A DNA stretch of 64,000 nt, from the NCBI GenBank assembly GCA_002490665.1, contig DKUL01000075.1:3866-67865 (forward strand), written 5' to 3'. The stretch is from Lachnospiraceae bacterium UBA7205. GTDB lineage: Bacteria > Bacillota > Clostridia > Lachnospirales > Lachnospiraceae. The notes under the pieces were generated by a model. It did no database searches and was not told the DNA's origin. It saw only the letters and a program-made list of their open reading frames with translations. This document shows positions 34,522 through 44,700 of this stretch, piece by piece; within the stretch, counting starts at the first letter, position 1; the number at the start of each line of letters is the position of its first letter. A program made the position numbers and the translations under genes.

Positions 34522-37392
34522 CTATTCCCTCCAATGTATTCTGCCTTCCCGTGGAAGCATCCCGATATATCCATATTTTTGTCCGTATGCTTCCTGCCTG
34601 ACCACAATGCGCTCCAATACGACCCCTGCGTCACAGGCATATATTGCAATATTGTTTTCCCCTGCCTTTACCTCCGCCCTCCATATTGCTGTATGGATAT
34701 TGTCAAGTACACCCTTTGCCCACTCCGCACAGTTCCTGTCACCGCCCCTGTAACCATCTGACACAGTATGGACGATTTGCACCGGCCCGTCGTTTATCCG
34801 GATTCCCATCCTAAGCTGGTTTCTGGTGTCCACAGGATTGGACGGGGCTGTCAGGATTTCAAACACGCAGGTTCCTTCCGTATCGGCTCCAAAACCATAG
34901 CTGATAAAAGGCGCATCCCTTAACGGCATATACGAAACCGTCTGCGGAAATGCCTTTGCCCCTGCAACGTACTTTCCATATGGTTTCAGGATTTGGTACT
35001 CTTTTGACTTGTATTTGTAATCACATGCCTCGATAGCCAGCATTCCAGGCGCCCCCTTGCACCTTGCGGCATGAATTTCCACATTGACATGGGAAAACGT
35101 TGTCCGGATACATAAATCCGCCACCAGCTCCCTTTCCTGTCCTGCAGGCATCAGCGTTCTGTCAATCCATACTTCCAGCTCCCTGTGCAGTTCCACCCTG
35201 CCCTCTTTCTCAGCAGCAATAATCCACGGCGCGTTACTCTCCACCCAATAAGGAAACGGTTCTGTCGATCCGTTATCAATTTCAACCACGATCCGGTCTG
35301 TTCCCATATCCAGCGGTTCCCGCGCTATCAGGGTCTTTCGTGTCCAGTCGCCGCCCATGCTGTACTGTTCGTCATGCTTCAGCGCCACAATCATGCGCGG
35401 ACGGTTCGCCGGTTCGACATAATGGTAAACCGGATAACGGCACTCCTCGTCATTCCAGTGGACAAAACCTGCATGCTCGGACAGCATCATGCCGTCCCAT
35501 TTTCCGTCTGCAATACGGTGGTATTCTTCCTGCAGCTTCCTGTCTTTTTGTACACATGCGCGCATTTTATCCGCGTACGTGTTTGCAATCAGCCTTCCCT
35601 GCGCGGCATAGTACTTATTTTTTCCGGCATACAGCATCAGCTTTAACTGGTTCATGGACGCAGCTGCCGGATAGGAAACCAGTTCAAAAAATGACGCGTA
35701 TGTCATTTTATCCGGCATGCTTTCTTTTATTTCCTCTATAATCCCCAGGATCTCCTGCGCCTTGCAAAGCGCCCAGTCCGCCTCGCCATAATTCACCGGA
35801 TGATAGGTATCCGGCTGCAGCGCTTCCGGTCTGCGGATACTGTTGAGTCTGGTATAGCCATCAACAACCTGATAAACCTTATCGAGCATCTCGCCTGAAA
35901 ATCCTGAACCAAACTGTGCCGTAAGCCATTTTTTTGTATACTCGTCCGTCTTATTGGGTGCACCTGTTCCCCACCTGTCAAAATCATATGCGAGGTCAAG
36001 AAAATACGAAAGCGGCAGCTCCTGCGGTTTCAGGTCTCCCACATTCACTATCCAGATTTCGCGCACGCCGAAGTCATATGCCTGTGTCATCTGCTCCCAG
36101 ACCTTGGATAAATGCGTGCTGTTCACCCACTCATAGGACACAGGGTCACCATGATAGTCAAAGTGGTAATACATACCCCATCCACCCTTACGCTCCCTGT
36201 CCTTTTCCTCAGGAAGCCTCCGCATGTTGCCAAAATTGTCCTCACAGAGCATCAGCGTGACGCCGTCAAGTTCTTTCCAGTCCTTTAATCCTTCCGTCTT
36301 ATCGTCTCCGTAAAAATATGCTTCTACTTCTTTATATAACGCCAGCATTCTCGGAACCTGATCCAGATTGTTATCAACACACTCCCGAATCAGCTGGTTT
36401 TGCGTGGAAATTACTTCCTTCAGATAGTCAATGTTTTCCTTTAATGTCGCGGCATGTCCTAAAATCTCACTGTCCCTCTCGCCGCGCATCCCCATTGTAA
36501 TTATGTTTTCAAGTCTGCCGTTACGCCTTAAGCCATCCCGCCAGTACCGGGTCAGTCCTTTTTTGTTGCGGTCAAAATTCCACTCTGTCCCATATGGGGA
36601 ACCCTCCCCCTTGACCAAATCCCACTCCTCGCTGTGGCGCAGGCAGGGCTCATGATGGGAATTGCTCATGACGATGCCGTATTCATCCGCCAGAAGCGCG
36701 TTCGCCATCCCCGGCCCATCCAGACTAAAGGAGGATGTCCACATCGCAGGCCACAGATAATTTCCCTTCAGCCGCAGCAGCAGTTCAAATACCTTGTCAT
36801 ACATTTCAGCCGTAAAGCCGCCAAAGTGGCGGAACGTCCAGCTGCCAAAGGAGGGCCACTCATCATTGATGAAAAATCCCCTGTATTTTACCGACGGCTC
36901 TTTCGACACAGTGTTGACCGCCTGCGTCAGTATGACGGTATCCCGTTTTACAGGCAGGACATCCGCAAAGTATACCCATGGCGATACCCCCAGAAGCTCC
37001 GACAGATGAAACAGTCCATAAATCGTCCCGCGTTTGTCACTCCCTGCAATCACCAGCGTGCGATGCGCCTCCGTTTCCTTCCTTTCAATGATGCCGAAAT
37101 GGTAGACCTCACGTTTTCCACGCACCCTCGACAAATTAAGGCGTCCTTCCTCTGCCAGCGTGTCCAGCGTGGTATTGTGTCCGATGGTTCCTGCAATGAT
37201 GCAGTCACAGACTTCCTGTTCCCCTGGTGTGCCTTCCGCAAGTTCATATTTTCTGTCCGTGACAAGCCAAAGGTCATTTAGCACTTTCCGGGCAATTTTC
37301 TTCACACCGGAAAATTCTTCCGCACCGACAAATATTTTCGCCTGCCTTGCACCGTCCGCTATTGTCAACACCGTATCTTTCTCCTCTCTCAT
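34522..37392 (-). CDS. GH115 xylan alpha-1,2-glucuronidase
   Basis: 956 residues, within the usual GH115 length; its ATG overlaps the stop of the preceding gene by one base (TAATG). It has no signal peptide. Family features: IIAGTIGHNTTLDTLA, VIAGSDKRGTIYGLFHLSELLGVSPWVYFADV, KYRGFFINDEWPSFGSWTFRHFGG, LKGNYLWPAMWTSSF and the MSNSHHEPCLRHSEEWD region. GH115 enzymes remove glucuronic or 4-O-methylglucuronic acid from internal and terminal xylose units. The released acid fits the uxuA-uxuB genes further down the same operon. Cytoplasmic location implies import of acidic xylo-oligosaccharides. The C-terminal 250 residues form the extra domain typical of the family. Confidence 0.94.
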   Translation of the reverse strand: MREEKDTVLTIADGARQAKIFVGAEEFSGVKKIARKVLNDLWLVTDRKYELAEGTPGEQEVCDCIIAGTIGHNTTLDTLAEEGRLNLSRVRGKREVYHFGIIERKETEAHRTLVIAGSDKRGTIYGLFHLSELLGVSPWVYFADVLPVKRDTVILTQAVNTVSKEPSVKYRGFFINDEWPSFGSWTFRHFGGFTAEMYDKVFELLLRLKGNYLWPAMWTSSFSLDGPGMANALLADEYGIVMSNSHHEPCLRHSEEWDLVKGEGSPYGTEWNFDRNKKGLTRYWRDGLRRNGRLENIITMGMRGERDSEILGHAATLKENIDYLKEVISTQNQLIRECVDNNLDQVPRMLALYKEVEAYFYGDDKTEGLKDWKELDGVTLMLCEDNFGNMRRLPEEKDRERKGGWGMYYHFDYHGDPVSYEWVNSTHLSKVWEQMTQAYDFGVREIWIVNVGDLKPQELPLSYFLDLAYDFDRWGTGAPNKTDEYTKKWLTAQFGSGFSGEMLDKVYQVVDGYTRLNSIRRPEALQPDTYHPVNYGEADWALCKAQEILGIIEEIKESMPDKMTYASFFELVSYPAAASMNQLKLMLYAGKNKYYAAQGRLIANTYADKMRACVQKDRKLQEEYHRIADGKWDGMMLSEHAGFVHWNDEECRYPVYHYVEPANRPRMIVALKHDEQYSMGGDWTRKTLIAREPLDMGTDRIVVEIDNGSTEPFPYWVESNAPWIIAAEKEGRVELHRELEVWIDRTLMPAGQERELVADLCIRTTFSHVNVEIHAARCKGAPGMLAIEACDYKYKSKEYQILKPYGKYVAGAKAFPQTVSYMPLRDAPFISYGFGADTEGTCVFEILTAPSNPVDTRNQLRMGIRINDGPVQIVHTVSDGYRGGDRNCAEWAKGVLDNIHTAIWRAEVKAGENNIAIYACDAGVVLERIVVRQEAYGQKYGYIGMLPREGRIHWRE

Positions 37393-38951
37393 TACCGCCA
37401 GTCACCTTTCCAGTACCGGAACTGCATAAAATCCGCATAACCGCCTGTCTGCTTTGTAGAAAAAAGGAACAGGCCAAAGCGGCATCCTGTAAAATGATCC
37501 ATCTTAAAATACTGCTTCTGACGGACACCGATTCTGTTCCACTCCCCATTCGAAAGATAAAAACACGATGCCTCATCCCGCATATCCGTAAAATCCGTAT
37601 GTATCTTCAGCGTGGCCGCCTCCGATCCAATTGCAACTCTCTCATATTCTTTCGCCGGTTCAAGGAAGTCCGAATCCCCGAACACAGTCTCATTTTGCGC
37701 TGGCTTTCCCAGCATGACAATATAGTATCTGCCTTTTTCCTTTGTCAGGGCAACCGCCCCATAACAGCCTGTAAAAGCGCAGATTCCGGCATAGTCGCCA
37801 TCTTTCAGACGGCTCGCATCCACTGTCACCCATGCCGCGCTTTCCGGTCCGGATGTCCTCTGTGTAAGCGTGTTGTACCCATAGGCCAGGCCGGAACAGA
37901 TTCTCCCCGAATAGAGCCTGTACGCTCCCCTACGTTCCGTGACTGACCACAGTGTCCCCACCGGATTATGATTAAACTGCCAAAACGGCTTCAGATGTAT
38001 TGTTCCGTCATCATCCGGCGTATAAATAAAATCGTCATCCCCGTTCAAAGGCTGGTACTGATACCCTGGTCTGGTACTTGGAACTTTGACAAATTCCGGA
38101 ACCTTTCCATCCGCGCCAGCTACTGGAAACCCCTCCTCGTCAAAGTGCAGCGGCATGATTAAAGGCGCCCTGCCCAGTGCCCCTCTGTCCTGAAACATAA
38201 ATGCATACCATTCCCCATCCGGCGTGTCAACCATACCGCCCTGCGCAACACCAAGCCTGTGGTATCCCATGTCATCATCAATCATGCATTTCCCCTTAAA
38301 TTCGCCTGTCAGCGAATCTGCCATAAAACAGTCCTCCGACTTCCATGCATTTCCATATGCCGGAATATGGCAGGTAAACAAATAATATCGTCCGTCTTTT
38401 TTATACAGGTGTGAGCCTTCATACCCGAGATGGACATTGTCCACATCCTCGACAAGAAGCCTGCAAAGTCCCCCTTCAAGCGGTCCTTTTAGCTCCGGGT
38501 CCAGTTCAGTCAGGTACAGTTCCTTGTTTCCGTACACAATATAAACGCTTCCGTCATCGTCGAAAAAAAGGGAGCTGTCGTGATAAAAGCCTTTTATTGT
38601 CTGTTTCTTCCACGGTCCTTCCGGATTTTGCGCCATAAGCAAATAAGTCTTATGTGTATCATTTGCAGTGAAACATATATAAAATGTTCCGTCATGATAC
38701 CGCAGGGTTGGCGCCCACATCCCCTGCCCATAAATCTGTTCTGTTCCTTCCAGACGATGTCCTTTGGTATCATCAAGCGTCTCATAAGCATGCGCCGCAA
38801 ATTCCCAGTTCATCAAATCATAGGAACGCAGGATGTCACAGCCCGGCATAAAATGCATTGTCGTGCTCGCCATGTAATAAGTATCACCCACACGTATAAT
38901 GTCCGGATCCGGAAAATCGGAATATATGACAGGATTTCTTTTTGTCTCCAT
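37392..38951 (-). CDS. GH43 beta-xylosidase/arabinofuranosidase with C-terminal beta-sandwich
   Basis: 519 residues. The propeller domain (about 1-310) starts NPVIYSDFPDPDIIRVGDTYY (general base in the DPD motif, Asp15). It carries KGFYHDSSLFFDDDGSVYIVYG (Asp125, pKa modulator) and HLGYEGSHLYKKDGRYYLF (Glu178, general acid). The remaining 200 residues form the second beta-sandwich found in two-domain GH43 beta-xylosidases (LYSGRICSGLAYGYNTLTQRT ... CFYLSNGEWNRIGVRQKQYF). No signal peptide. The ribosome binding site is weak (AAGA), but the gene is 18 bp behind the GH3 gene. Likely releases xylose or arabinose from the non-reducing end of oligosaccharides in the cytoplasm. Confidence 0.92.
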   Translation of the reverse strand: METKRNPVIYSDFPDPDIIRVGDTYYMASTTMHFMPGCDILRSYDLMNWEFAAHAYETLDDTKGHRLEGTEQIYGQGMWAPTLRYHDGTFYICFTANDTHKTYLLMAQNPEGPWKKQTIKGFYHDSSLFFDDDGSVYIVYGNKELYLTELDPELKGPLEGGLCRLLVEDVDNVHLGYEGSHLYKKDGRYYLFTCHIPAYGNAWKSEDCFMADSLTGEFKGKCMIDDDMGYHRLGVAQGGMVDTPDGEWYAFMFQDRGALGRAPLIMPLHFDEEGFPVAGADGKVPEFVKVPSTRPGYQYQPLNGDDDFIYTPDDDGTIHLKPFWQFNHNPVGTLWSVTERRGAYRLYSGRICSGLAYGYNTLTQRTSGPESAAWVTVDASRLKDGDYAGICAFTGCYGAVALTKEKGRYYIVMLGKPAQNETVFGDSDFLEPAKEYERVAIGSEAATLKIHTDFTDMRDEASCFYLSNGEWNRIGVRQKQYFKMDHFTGCRFGLFLFSTKQTGGYADFMQFRYWKGDWR

Positions 38952-38969
38952 GTTTTCTTGTCTTCTTTC

Positions 38970-41099
38970 TTAAATATACAACGTCTGCGGCTTCTTCCCT
39001 GTCAGGGCTGCGCTCCTTGCATCGGGCTGGGAACCGCCGATATGAACCTCATATCCTTCCGCGATATACTCAGCCTCACCATCCTCATTGAACAGCACAA
39101 ATGCCTCCGCGGGAAGCTTCATCGTCAGCGTCTTTGCCTCGCCTGCCTTCAAATCCACCTTCCTGATTCCCTTAAGCTGGGCATTCGGCGTGCCCTCCCG
39201 CCTTGCCTTCACGTAAGCCTGAACCGTCTCGGTTCCGTCCACGTCTCCTGCGTTTTTAACCGTAAAGGTAATCTCCACACCGCTCTTTACATCCGGTGTA
39301 CCCACAAATGTCACATCACTGTATGCAAAATCGGTGTAGGAAAGCCCATACCCGAACGGATACAGCGCCTCCTGCGTCATGTAACGATAAGTACGTCCTT
39401 TCATGGAATAATCCTCAAAATCAGGAAGCTCCTCCATCGTCTTATAAAATGTAACCGGAAGCTTTCCCTGTGGGTTTGCCGCGCCAAACAATATATCCGC
39501 AATTGCCTTGCCGCCCTGTGCCCCCGGATACCAGCCTTGTATAATCGCGCCAAGATGTTCCTGTTCCCATGTAAGCGCTGTCGCACTGCCGCAGAGCACC
39601 ACAAGAACCACCGGTTTTCCATACTCACTTGCAATTTTGAGGATGTCATGCTGGATTCCCGGAAGCCTCAGATTCGGCTTATCTCCGCTTCCGTACTCAT
39701 TTCCTGTATCACCTTCCTCGCCTTCGAGTGTGGCATCCATCCCCATCACAGCGATAATCACGTCACTTTCCTCACAGACTCCGCGTACTTCCGAACACCG
39801 GTCATTCGCCTCCGCAAGCCCTGTCATCCGGTCCTTGTACAGATGGCATCCCATGGAGTACATCACACGCACATCATCACCGACATAGTCCTGTATCCCT
39901 TCAAGCACCGTCACATACCGCGATGCAGTCCCCTCATAATTTCCAACCAGCGCCGCCCTGCTGTCAGCGTTGGGGCCAATCACGCCAATCGTGTGAATCC
40001 TGCCCTTGTCCAGCGGCAGAAGGTTGTTCTCATTTTTCAGCAAGACAATTGATTTTTCCGCCACTTCCCTGTTCAGCGCCCTCATTTCCACGGAATCCAC
40101 CACGGAATACGGAATCCTGTCGAACGGATTCTCCTCTTTCCTGTCAAATACGCCAAGCTTCATGCGCGAGGTAAACAGATTAATAACCGCCTCATCAATG
40201 CGCGACTCCTCCACAAGCCCCTCTTTCACCGCCTGTACCAGATACGTAAACAAATTTCCGCAGTTCAGGTCGCAACCGTTTGCCATCGCCATCGCCACAG
40301 ACTCCTGCGCATTTGAAGTCACTTTATGTCCCTCATGAAAATCCTTGATCGCCCAGCAGTCCGAAGTCACATGCCCCTCAAATCCCCATTCCTTCCGCAA
40401 AATGTCAATCAGCAGTTCATGGCTTCCACAGCAGGGTACGCCGTTCGTCCTGTTATATGCCCCCATGACCGACTCCACATGCGCTTCCTGCACACACGCC
40501 TTAAATGCCGGAAGATAGGTTTCCCGCATGTCCTGCCTGCTGGCAGCCGCGTCAAACTCATGACGCAATGCTTCCGGACCGCTATGCACCGCGAAATGCT
40601 TCGCGCAGGCTGCAACTTTCAGGTAATTCTCATCGTGTCCCTGAAGTCCCTGTATATAACGTACACCCAGTCTGCTCGTCAGGTACGGATCTTCCCCGAA
40701 CGTTTCATGCCCCCTGCCCCATCTCGGATCCCTGAAAATATTGACATTTGGCGCCCAGAACGTAAGCCCCTTGTAGATATCCATGTCCTTTCCTTTTTGC
40801 TGCATGTTAAATTTCGCGCGGGCTTCTGTTGAAACCGCTTCTGCAACCCGCTCCAGCAAATCCTCGTCAAACGTTGCAGCCATCCCGACTGCCTGCGGAA
40901 ACACTGTCGCAGTCCCTGCCCTTGCCACACCGTGAAGCGCTTCGTTCCACCAGTTATACTTCTTTATGCCAAGGCGTTCCACTGCCGGTGACCTGTGAAG
41001 CGTCTGCTCTACCTTCTCCTCAAGCGTCATCTGTGCTACCAGCTCCTTTGCACGCTCGCGGTACTCCCTTAGTTTCTGTTTGTTCTCATTTAATTCCAT
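38970..41099 (-). CDS. GH3 beta-xylosidase (or beta-glucosidase)
   Basis: 709 residues, ATG with AAAGGAGG 7 nt upstream; no signal peptide. The GH3 N-terminal barrel has YNWWNEALHGVARAG, FWAPNVNIFRDPRWGRGHETFGEDPYL, the KHFAVHSGPEALRHEFDA loop and the nucleophile motif GHVTSDCWAI (Asp247). The alpha/beta domain 2 follows, and the FnIII-like domain 3 (about 590-700) closes the protein. The WNEALHGV..GTATVFPQAVGMAATFDEDL arrangement is typical of GH3 beta-xylosidases/arabinosidases. In this operon it would release xylose from the non-reducing end of xylo-oligosaccharides. Confidence 0.93.
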   Translation of the reverse strand: MELNENKQKLREYRERAKELVAQMTLEEKVEQTLHRSPAVERLGIKKYNWWNEALHGVARAGTATVFPQAVGMAATFDEDLLERVAEAVSTEARAKFNMQQKGKDMDIYKGLTFWAPNVNIFRDPRWGRGHETFGEDPYLTSRLGVRYIQGLQGHDENYLKVAACAKHFAVHSGPEALRHEFDAAASRQDMRETYLPAFKACVQEAHVESVMGAYNRTNGVPCCGSHELLIDILRKEWGFEGHVTSDCWAIKDFHEGHKVTSNAQESVAMAMANGCDLNCGNLFTYLVQAVKEGLVEESRIDEAVINLFTSRMKLGVFDRKEENPFDRIPYSVVDSVEMRALNREVAEKSIVLLKNENNLLPLDKGRIHTIGVIGPNADSRAALVGNYEGTASRYVTVLEGIQDYVGDDVRVMYSMGCHLYKDRMTGLAEANDRCSEVRGVCEESDVIIAVMGMDATLEGEEGDTGNEYGSGDKPNLRLPGIQHDILKIASEYGKPVVLVVLCGSATALTWEQEHLGAIIQGWYPGAQGGKAIADILFGAANPQGKLPVTFYKTMEELPDFEDYSMKGRTYRYMTQEALYPFGYGLSYTDFAYSDVTFVGTPDVKSGVEITFTVKNAGDVDGTETVQAYVKARREGTPNAQLKGIRKVDLKAGEAKTLTMKLPAEAFVLFNEDGEAEYIAEGYEVHIGGSQPDARSAALTGKKPQTLYI

Positions 41100-41114
41100 A
41101 AAATTTCCTCCTTT

Positions 41115-42761
41115 TTATGGCTGAATCCTGCGCTCAAGCTCTTGCTGCATTTCCGCAAAGAAAATCTCCGGCCGGCACGCCGTATAGCGCTCCATATACT
41201 GCGCCCACATCGCATCAAAATCATCCGTCATCACAACCTTCGGCAGGAATTCCCTCTTGACACTGTTCATCTGTTCCCAGACCCTGCCTGCCTCCGAGTC
41301 AGTCGTCAGCATGTCGGAATACGAATACATCGGGTACCATGGTCCCGGCGCCTCATTTGTCCCCAGCATCTCCACATAATTTCTGCATCCGTATGCCGTC
41401 AGGCACTCCTTGACATCCGGCACAAGCGCGTCAAAAAATTCACCGGGCTGATATTCCGGTGCAAATGCATTCAGGCCATCACTCAGCATTCCCTCTATCC
41501 TTGGAAAATAAGGATAGACGCAAAAATGCGCCCTGCTGTACTCCGGATTCCTCACTGCATTCCTCTGCTCATCTGTTCTGTAATATACTCCGTTTTCATA
41601 CACTTCGTAGTCTGTTCCTTCGATGCCCCAGTACCTTAGCTTGATGATTTCCTCATCCAGCAGGTCATTGATGAACTTCATGGCGCCCTCGATGTCCTCG
41701 CAGCTCACCGTAATGGAAATGCCATCAGCCGCACTTAGTTCCGCGCCCCGTTTTACATGCCACTGGTTTCTGACACTCTGGTCAATTGTAATCGGAAGCG
41801 GAACATAACCGCAGCCCTGGTCGGACATTATTTCAAGGGAACCGTTTACCATGTACGCAAACTGCCACCACTGGTCCACCATGCCAAGTACCCGCCCGCT
41901 GGAGAGTTTCTGGAGATATTCCTGATAATTCTGCGTATAAAATTCACGGTCTACGATTCCCTTGTGATATTCCTCATTCAGTTTTTTAAAATATCGTCTG
42001 GCTGTCGGTGTGATATTGTAATCCTTCACCGTCTGCGTCCCCGCATCCACGATACAGCTCCCGTCATTGGGATATCCGTCAAGGAACTGGGGCGGATTTT
42101 CCAGACAGAAATACCGCCAGTCATCACACAATATAGTAAACGGAATATTTTCCAGCGTCTGCCCTTCATGAAACGGATCCTCCATTACAGGATTTTCAGC
42201 CACGTATGCCTCAAGCAGGTCAAAATATTCGTCCACTGTCCGTATCCTGGGATATCCTGCCCACTTAAGCACACGTGTCTGTATCCAGAATGCCTCTCCC
42301 TCATGGAGGAGCTCTTTTGATTTACCGCTGACAACATCAAACTGCGGAATCCAGTAAATATGTCCGTCCGGCTGCCTGAACCTGTCCCATCTTTCCGCCG
42401 GCATGAAATTTTTGATGTTCGGATAATCATCCCAGTACAGGTCAATGGGAATCAGCGCCCCTGCCTCATACAGAGCTACGTCCCCGGAGATGAAATCCGT
42501 ATACTCCCCGCTGGCAATATAACCGTCTATTGCCTCCTCCGAAGACTTTCCGACAAGCCATTGCTCCCGGCAGCGTGCACCCGTCTTCTGCGCAATCAGT
42601 TCCATGATTTCATTGTATTCATCAATTTCATTCTCAGAAACATCGAAAAAAGCAGTGAATTCCTTGATTTTTGTGTCTCTGCTGCCTGCTGTTTTCACTG
42701 ACAGGAATACAGACAGGGCAGCCACAGACAGGACAATGCCTGTCACAGTTTTTTTCTTCAT
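41115..42761 (-). CDS. Second CUT1-type sugar-binding protein, paralogue lacking a lipobox cysteine
   Basis: 548 residues. It is clearly similar along its whole length to the lipoprotein at 44750-46480: both share the IKEFTAFF opening, DRFRQPDGHIYWIPQF versus DRLRQDDGHIYWIQQF, ILCDDWRYFCLENPPQFLDGYPNDGSCIVD and VLGMVDQWWQFAY. The N-terminus is hydrophobic (VTGIVLSVAALSVFLSV) but continues KTAGSRDTK, with no cysteine for lipidation. It may therefore be released after signal peptidase I, or stay anchored by an uncleaved helix. Gene order is binding protein, permease, permease, this gene, then the hydrolases. Roles as a second specificity subunit or a secreted scavenger are guesses. Confidence 0.88.
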   Translation of the reverse strand: MKKKTVTGIVLSVAALSVFLSVKTAGSRDTKIKEFTAFFDVSENEIDEYNEIMELIAQKTGARCREQWLVGKSSEEAIDGYIASGEYTDFISGDVALYEAGALIPIDLYWDDYPNIKNFMPAERWDRFRQPDGHIYWIPQFDVVSGKSKELLHEGEAFWIQTRVLKWAGYPRIRTVDEYFDLLEAYVAENPVMEDPFHEGQTLENIPFTILCDDWRYFCLENPPQFLDGYPNDGSCIVDAGTQTVKDYNITPTARRYFKKLNEEYHKGIVDREFYTQNYQEYLQKLSSGRVLGMVDQWWQFAYMVNGSLEIMSDQGCGYVPLPITIDQSVRNQWHVKRGAELSAADGISITVSCEDIEGAMKFINDLLDEEIIKLRYWGIEGTDYEVYENGVYYRTDEQRNAVRNPEYSRAHFCVYPYFPRIEGMLSDGLNAFAPEYQPGEFFDALVPDVKECLTAYGCRNYVEMLGTNEAPGPWYPMYSYSDMLTTDSEAGRVWEQMNSVKREFLPKVVMTDDFDAMWAQYMERYTACRPEIFFAEMQQELERRIQP

Positions 42762-42836
42762 TCTGCCACCCTCTTTTCATTATATCTGTATTCTTCATTA
42801 TACCCGTTTTTCCAAAGGCAGACAATAATTATATCC

Positions 42837-43739
42837 TTATTCCTTCACGCCTCCGATGGTAAGTCCTGTTACAAAATATCTCTGTAAGAACGGATACAGG
42901 CAGATAATCGGAAGCATGGTCAGGACAGTTGCCGCAGCACGCACTGAAGTTGGTGTTACTGTTCCCGCCGCGTTCTTCATCGCTTCCGCGGAAGTACCCT
43001 GATTGGTAACGGATGACAACAGCTTCATCAGCTCATACTGCAGCGTAGTCAGATGGGCGCTCATCCTGTTGTAAAGCATGGCGTCAAACCAGGAGTTCCA
43101 CTGCCCTACCGCGACAAAAAGCGCAACGGTTGCATACACCGGCTTACAGAGCGGCGAAATGATTTTTACAAAGATTGTCGTATACCCCGCCCCGTCAAGC
43201 TGCGCCGATTCTTCAAGGCTGTCAGGAATCCCTGCCATATATGTACGGATGACCAGCATATTAAATGCGCTGACCATGCCCGGCACAACGTATACCCAGA
43301 AGCTGTTGGTCAGATGCAGGTTCTTGTACAGCAAAAAGGTAGGAATCATACCGCCGTTAACATACATCGTAACAACCCAGAACAGCGAGAGTGAACGCTT
43401 AAATATAAAATTCTTCCGGCTCACGATAAATGCAAGGATTGCGTTTGCCACTAACGCAAGCAGTGTTCCCAAAATGGTTCTCGCGACAGTGATATATGCC
43501 CCCGTAATGAGGTTATCCTTCTGGAGCACAGTGATATAATTTTTGAATGTCCATTTCCTTGGCCATAGATATATGCCGCCCCTGAGCGCATCCGTACCAT
43601 CGTTGAGTGATATTGCAAGTGTGTTCAGCACCGGATACAATGTAATAATGACAAAGGCAACCATAAACAACGTATTGCATACAACAAACACTTTATCCCA
43701 GACAGAGGTTTTTATTTTACCGCTTTTATTCTTTTCCAT
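42837..43739 (-). CDS. Sugar ABC transporter permease, LplC/YtcP-type
   Basis: 300 residues from the ATG at 43739 (AAGGAG 6 nt upstream; an upstream start would overlap the previous gene). Six membrane segments. N-terminal VFVVCNTLFMVAFVIITLYPVLNTLAISLND is the opening found in LplC/YtcP permeases, with the EAA loop SLEESAQLDGAGYTTIFVKIISPL and the ending YFVTGLTIGGVKE. It forms the channel with the LplB-type permease 13 bp upstream. With the two binding proteins it would import xylan oligosaccharides. No ATPase gene is present in the operon. Confidence 0.94.
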   Translation of the reverse strand: MEKNKSGKIKTSVWDKVFVVCNTLFMVAFVIITLYPVLNTLAISLNDGTDALRGGIYLWPRKWTFKNYITVLQKDNLITGAYITVARTILGTLLALVANAILAFIVSRKNFIFKRSLSLFWVVTMYVNGGMIPTFLLYKNLHLTNSFWVYVVPGMVSAFNMLVIRTYMAGIPDSLEESAQLDGAGYTTIFVKIISPLCKPVYATVALFVAVGQWNSWFDAMLYNRMSAHLTTLQYELMKLLSSVTNQGTSAEAMKNAAGTVTPTSVRAAATVLTMLPIICLYPFLQRYFVTGLTIGGVKE

Positions 43740-43752
43740 TTGCTTCTCCTTC

Positions 43753-44682
43753 CTAGAATAACCGTTCTTCACCGTTTTTCTTTGCAATCTGGTTCGCTAT
43801 CACAATCAGCACGATACTTACAAAACTCTTAAAGATACCTGCCGCAGTACCGATGGAAAAGTCGTTCTGGCTGATACCCCATTTCAACACATAAATATCA
43901 ATGGTCTGCGACACGCTCTGTACAAGTCCGTTTCCAAGCAGATACTGGATTTCAAATCCTGCATTCAATACATTTCCTACATTCATCAGCAGCAGGATCA
44001 TAATTGTGGGTTTGATGCCCGGAAGCGTCACATAGCGGATACGCGCCCAGCGTCCTGCGCCGTCCATATTTGCCGCCTCGTAAAGCGACGGGTCAATTGC
44101 CGTAATCGCGGACAGATAGATAATGGCATTCCATCCTGTCTCCTTCCACACATTTGCAAATGCAACAATCGGCCAGAAAAATTTTGGATGCGCGAAGAAA
44201 TTAAGCGGCTGGTCCAGAATATGGAATTTCAAAAGGAGTTCATTGATGATTCCGGTGCTGGACAAGGCATCGTGCAGGATACCCGTAACAATAATCCACG
44301 AAAGAAAGTGTGGAAGGTACGAAATGGTCTGTACTGTTTTCTTGCCGCCGTTTGACTTCACCTCGTTTAACAATATGGCAAACAAAATTGCCATGACAAA
44401 CGTCACTATCAGGTTAATCACGCCCATGCCGAGTGTATTCCTGATTACACGGATAAAGCTGGCATCCGAAAACAGCTGCTTGAACTTATCCATCCCTACG
44501 AAGGCGGAATGAAACAGTCCGTTCTTTGGCTTGTAGTCCTGAAACGCCATTGCCCAGCCTGCCAGCGGGAGGTAATAAAAGATCACACCGTAGATCACAA
44601 GCACAAGCGACCATATGATTAATACTTTCTGCTTTTTAATCTCTTTCCATGTTATGTTTTTCTTCTTTTCCTGTGAAGCCAT
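43753..44682 (-). CDS. Sugar ABC transporter permease, LplB-type
   Basis: 309 residues, ATG with AAAGGAG 7 nt upstream. The N-terminal QKVLIIWSLVLVIYGVIFYYLPLAGWAMAFQDYKP region is diagnostic of LplB permeases, and the EAA loop is LYEAANMDGAGRWARIRYVTLPG. The end IANQIAKKNGEERLF also fits. It is the first permease gene after the lipoprotein gene, behind a GC-rich hairpin. It partners the LplC-type permease downstream. Confidence 0.94.
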   Translation of the reverse strand: MASQEKKKNITWKEIKKQKVLIIWSLVLVIYGVIFYYLPLAGWAMAFQDYKPKNGLFHSAFVGMDKFKQLFSDASFIRVIRNTLGMGVINLIVTFVMAILFAILLNEVKSNGGKKTVQTISYLPHFLSWIIVTGILHDALSSTGIINELLLKFHILDQPLNFFAHPKFFWPIVAFANVWKETGWNAIIYLSAITAIDPSLYEAANMDGAGRWARIRYVTLPGIKPTIMILLLMNVGNVLNAGFEIQYLLGNGLVQSVSQTIDIYVLKWGISQNDFSIGTAAGIFKSFVSIVLIVIANQIAKKNGEERLF

Positions 44683-44700
44683 ATTTTCACTCCTTTACAA

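Noticed and set aside
38580..40052. 490-residue plus-strand open frame antisense to the GH43 and GH3 genes
   Set aside because: Cys/His/Arg-rich composition typical of an antisense shadow; both sense genes have full catalytic signatures.
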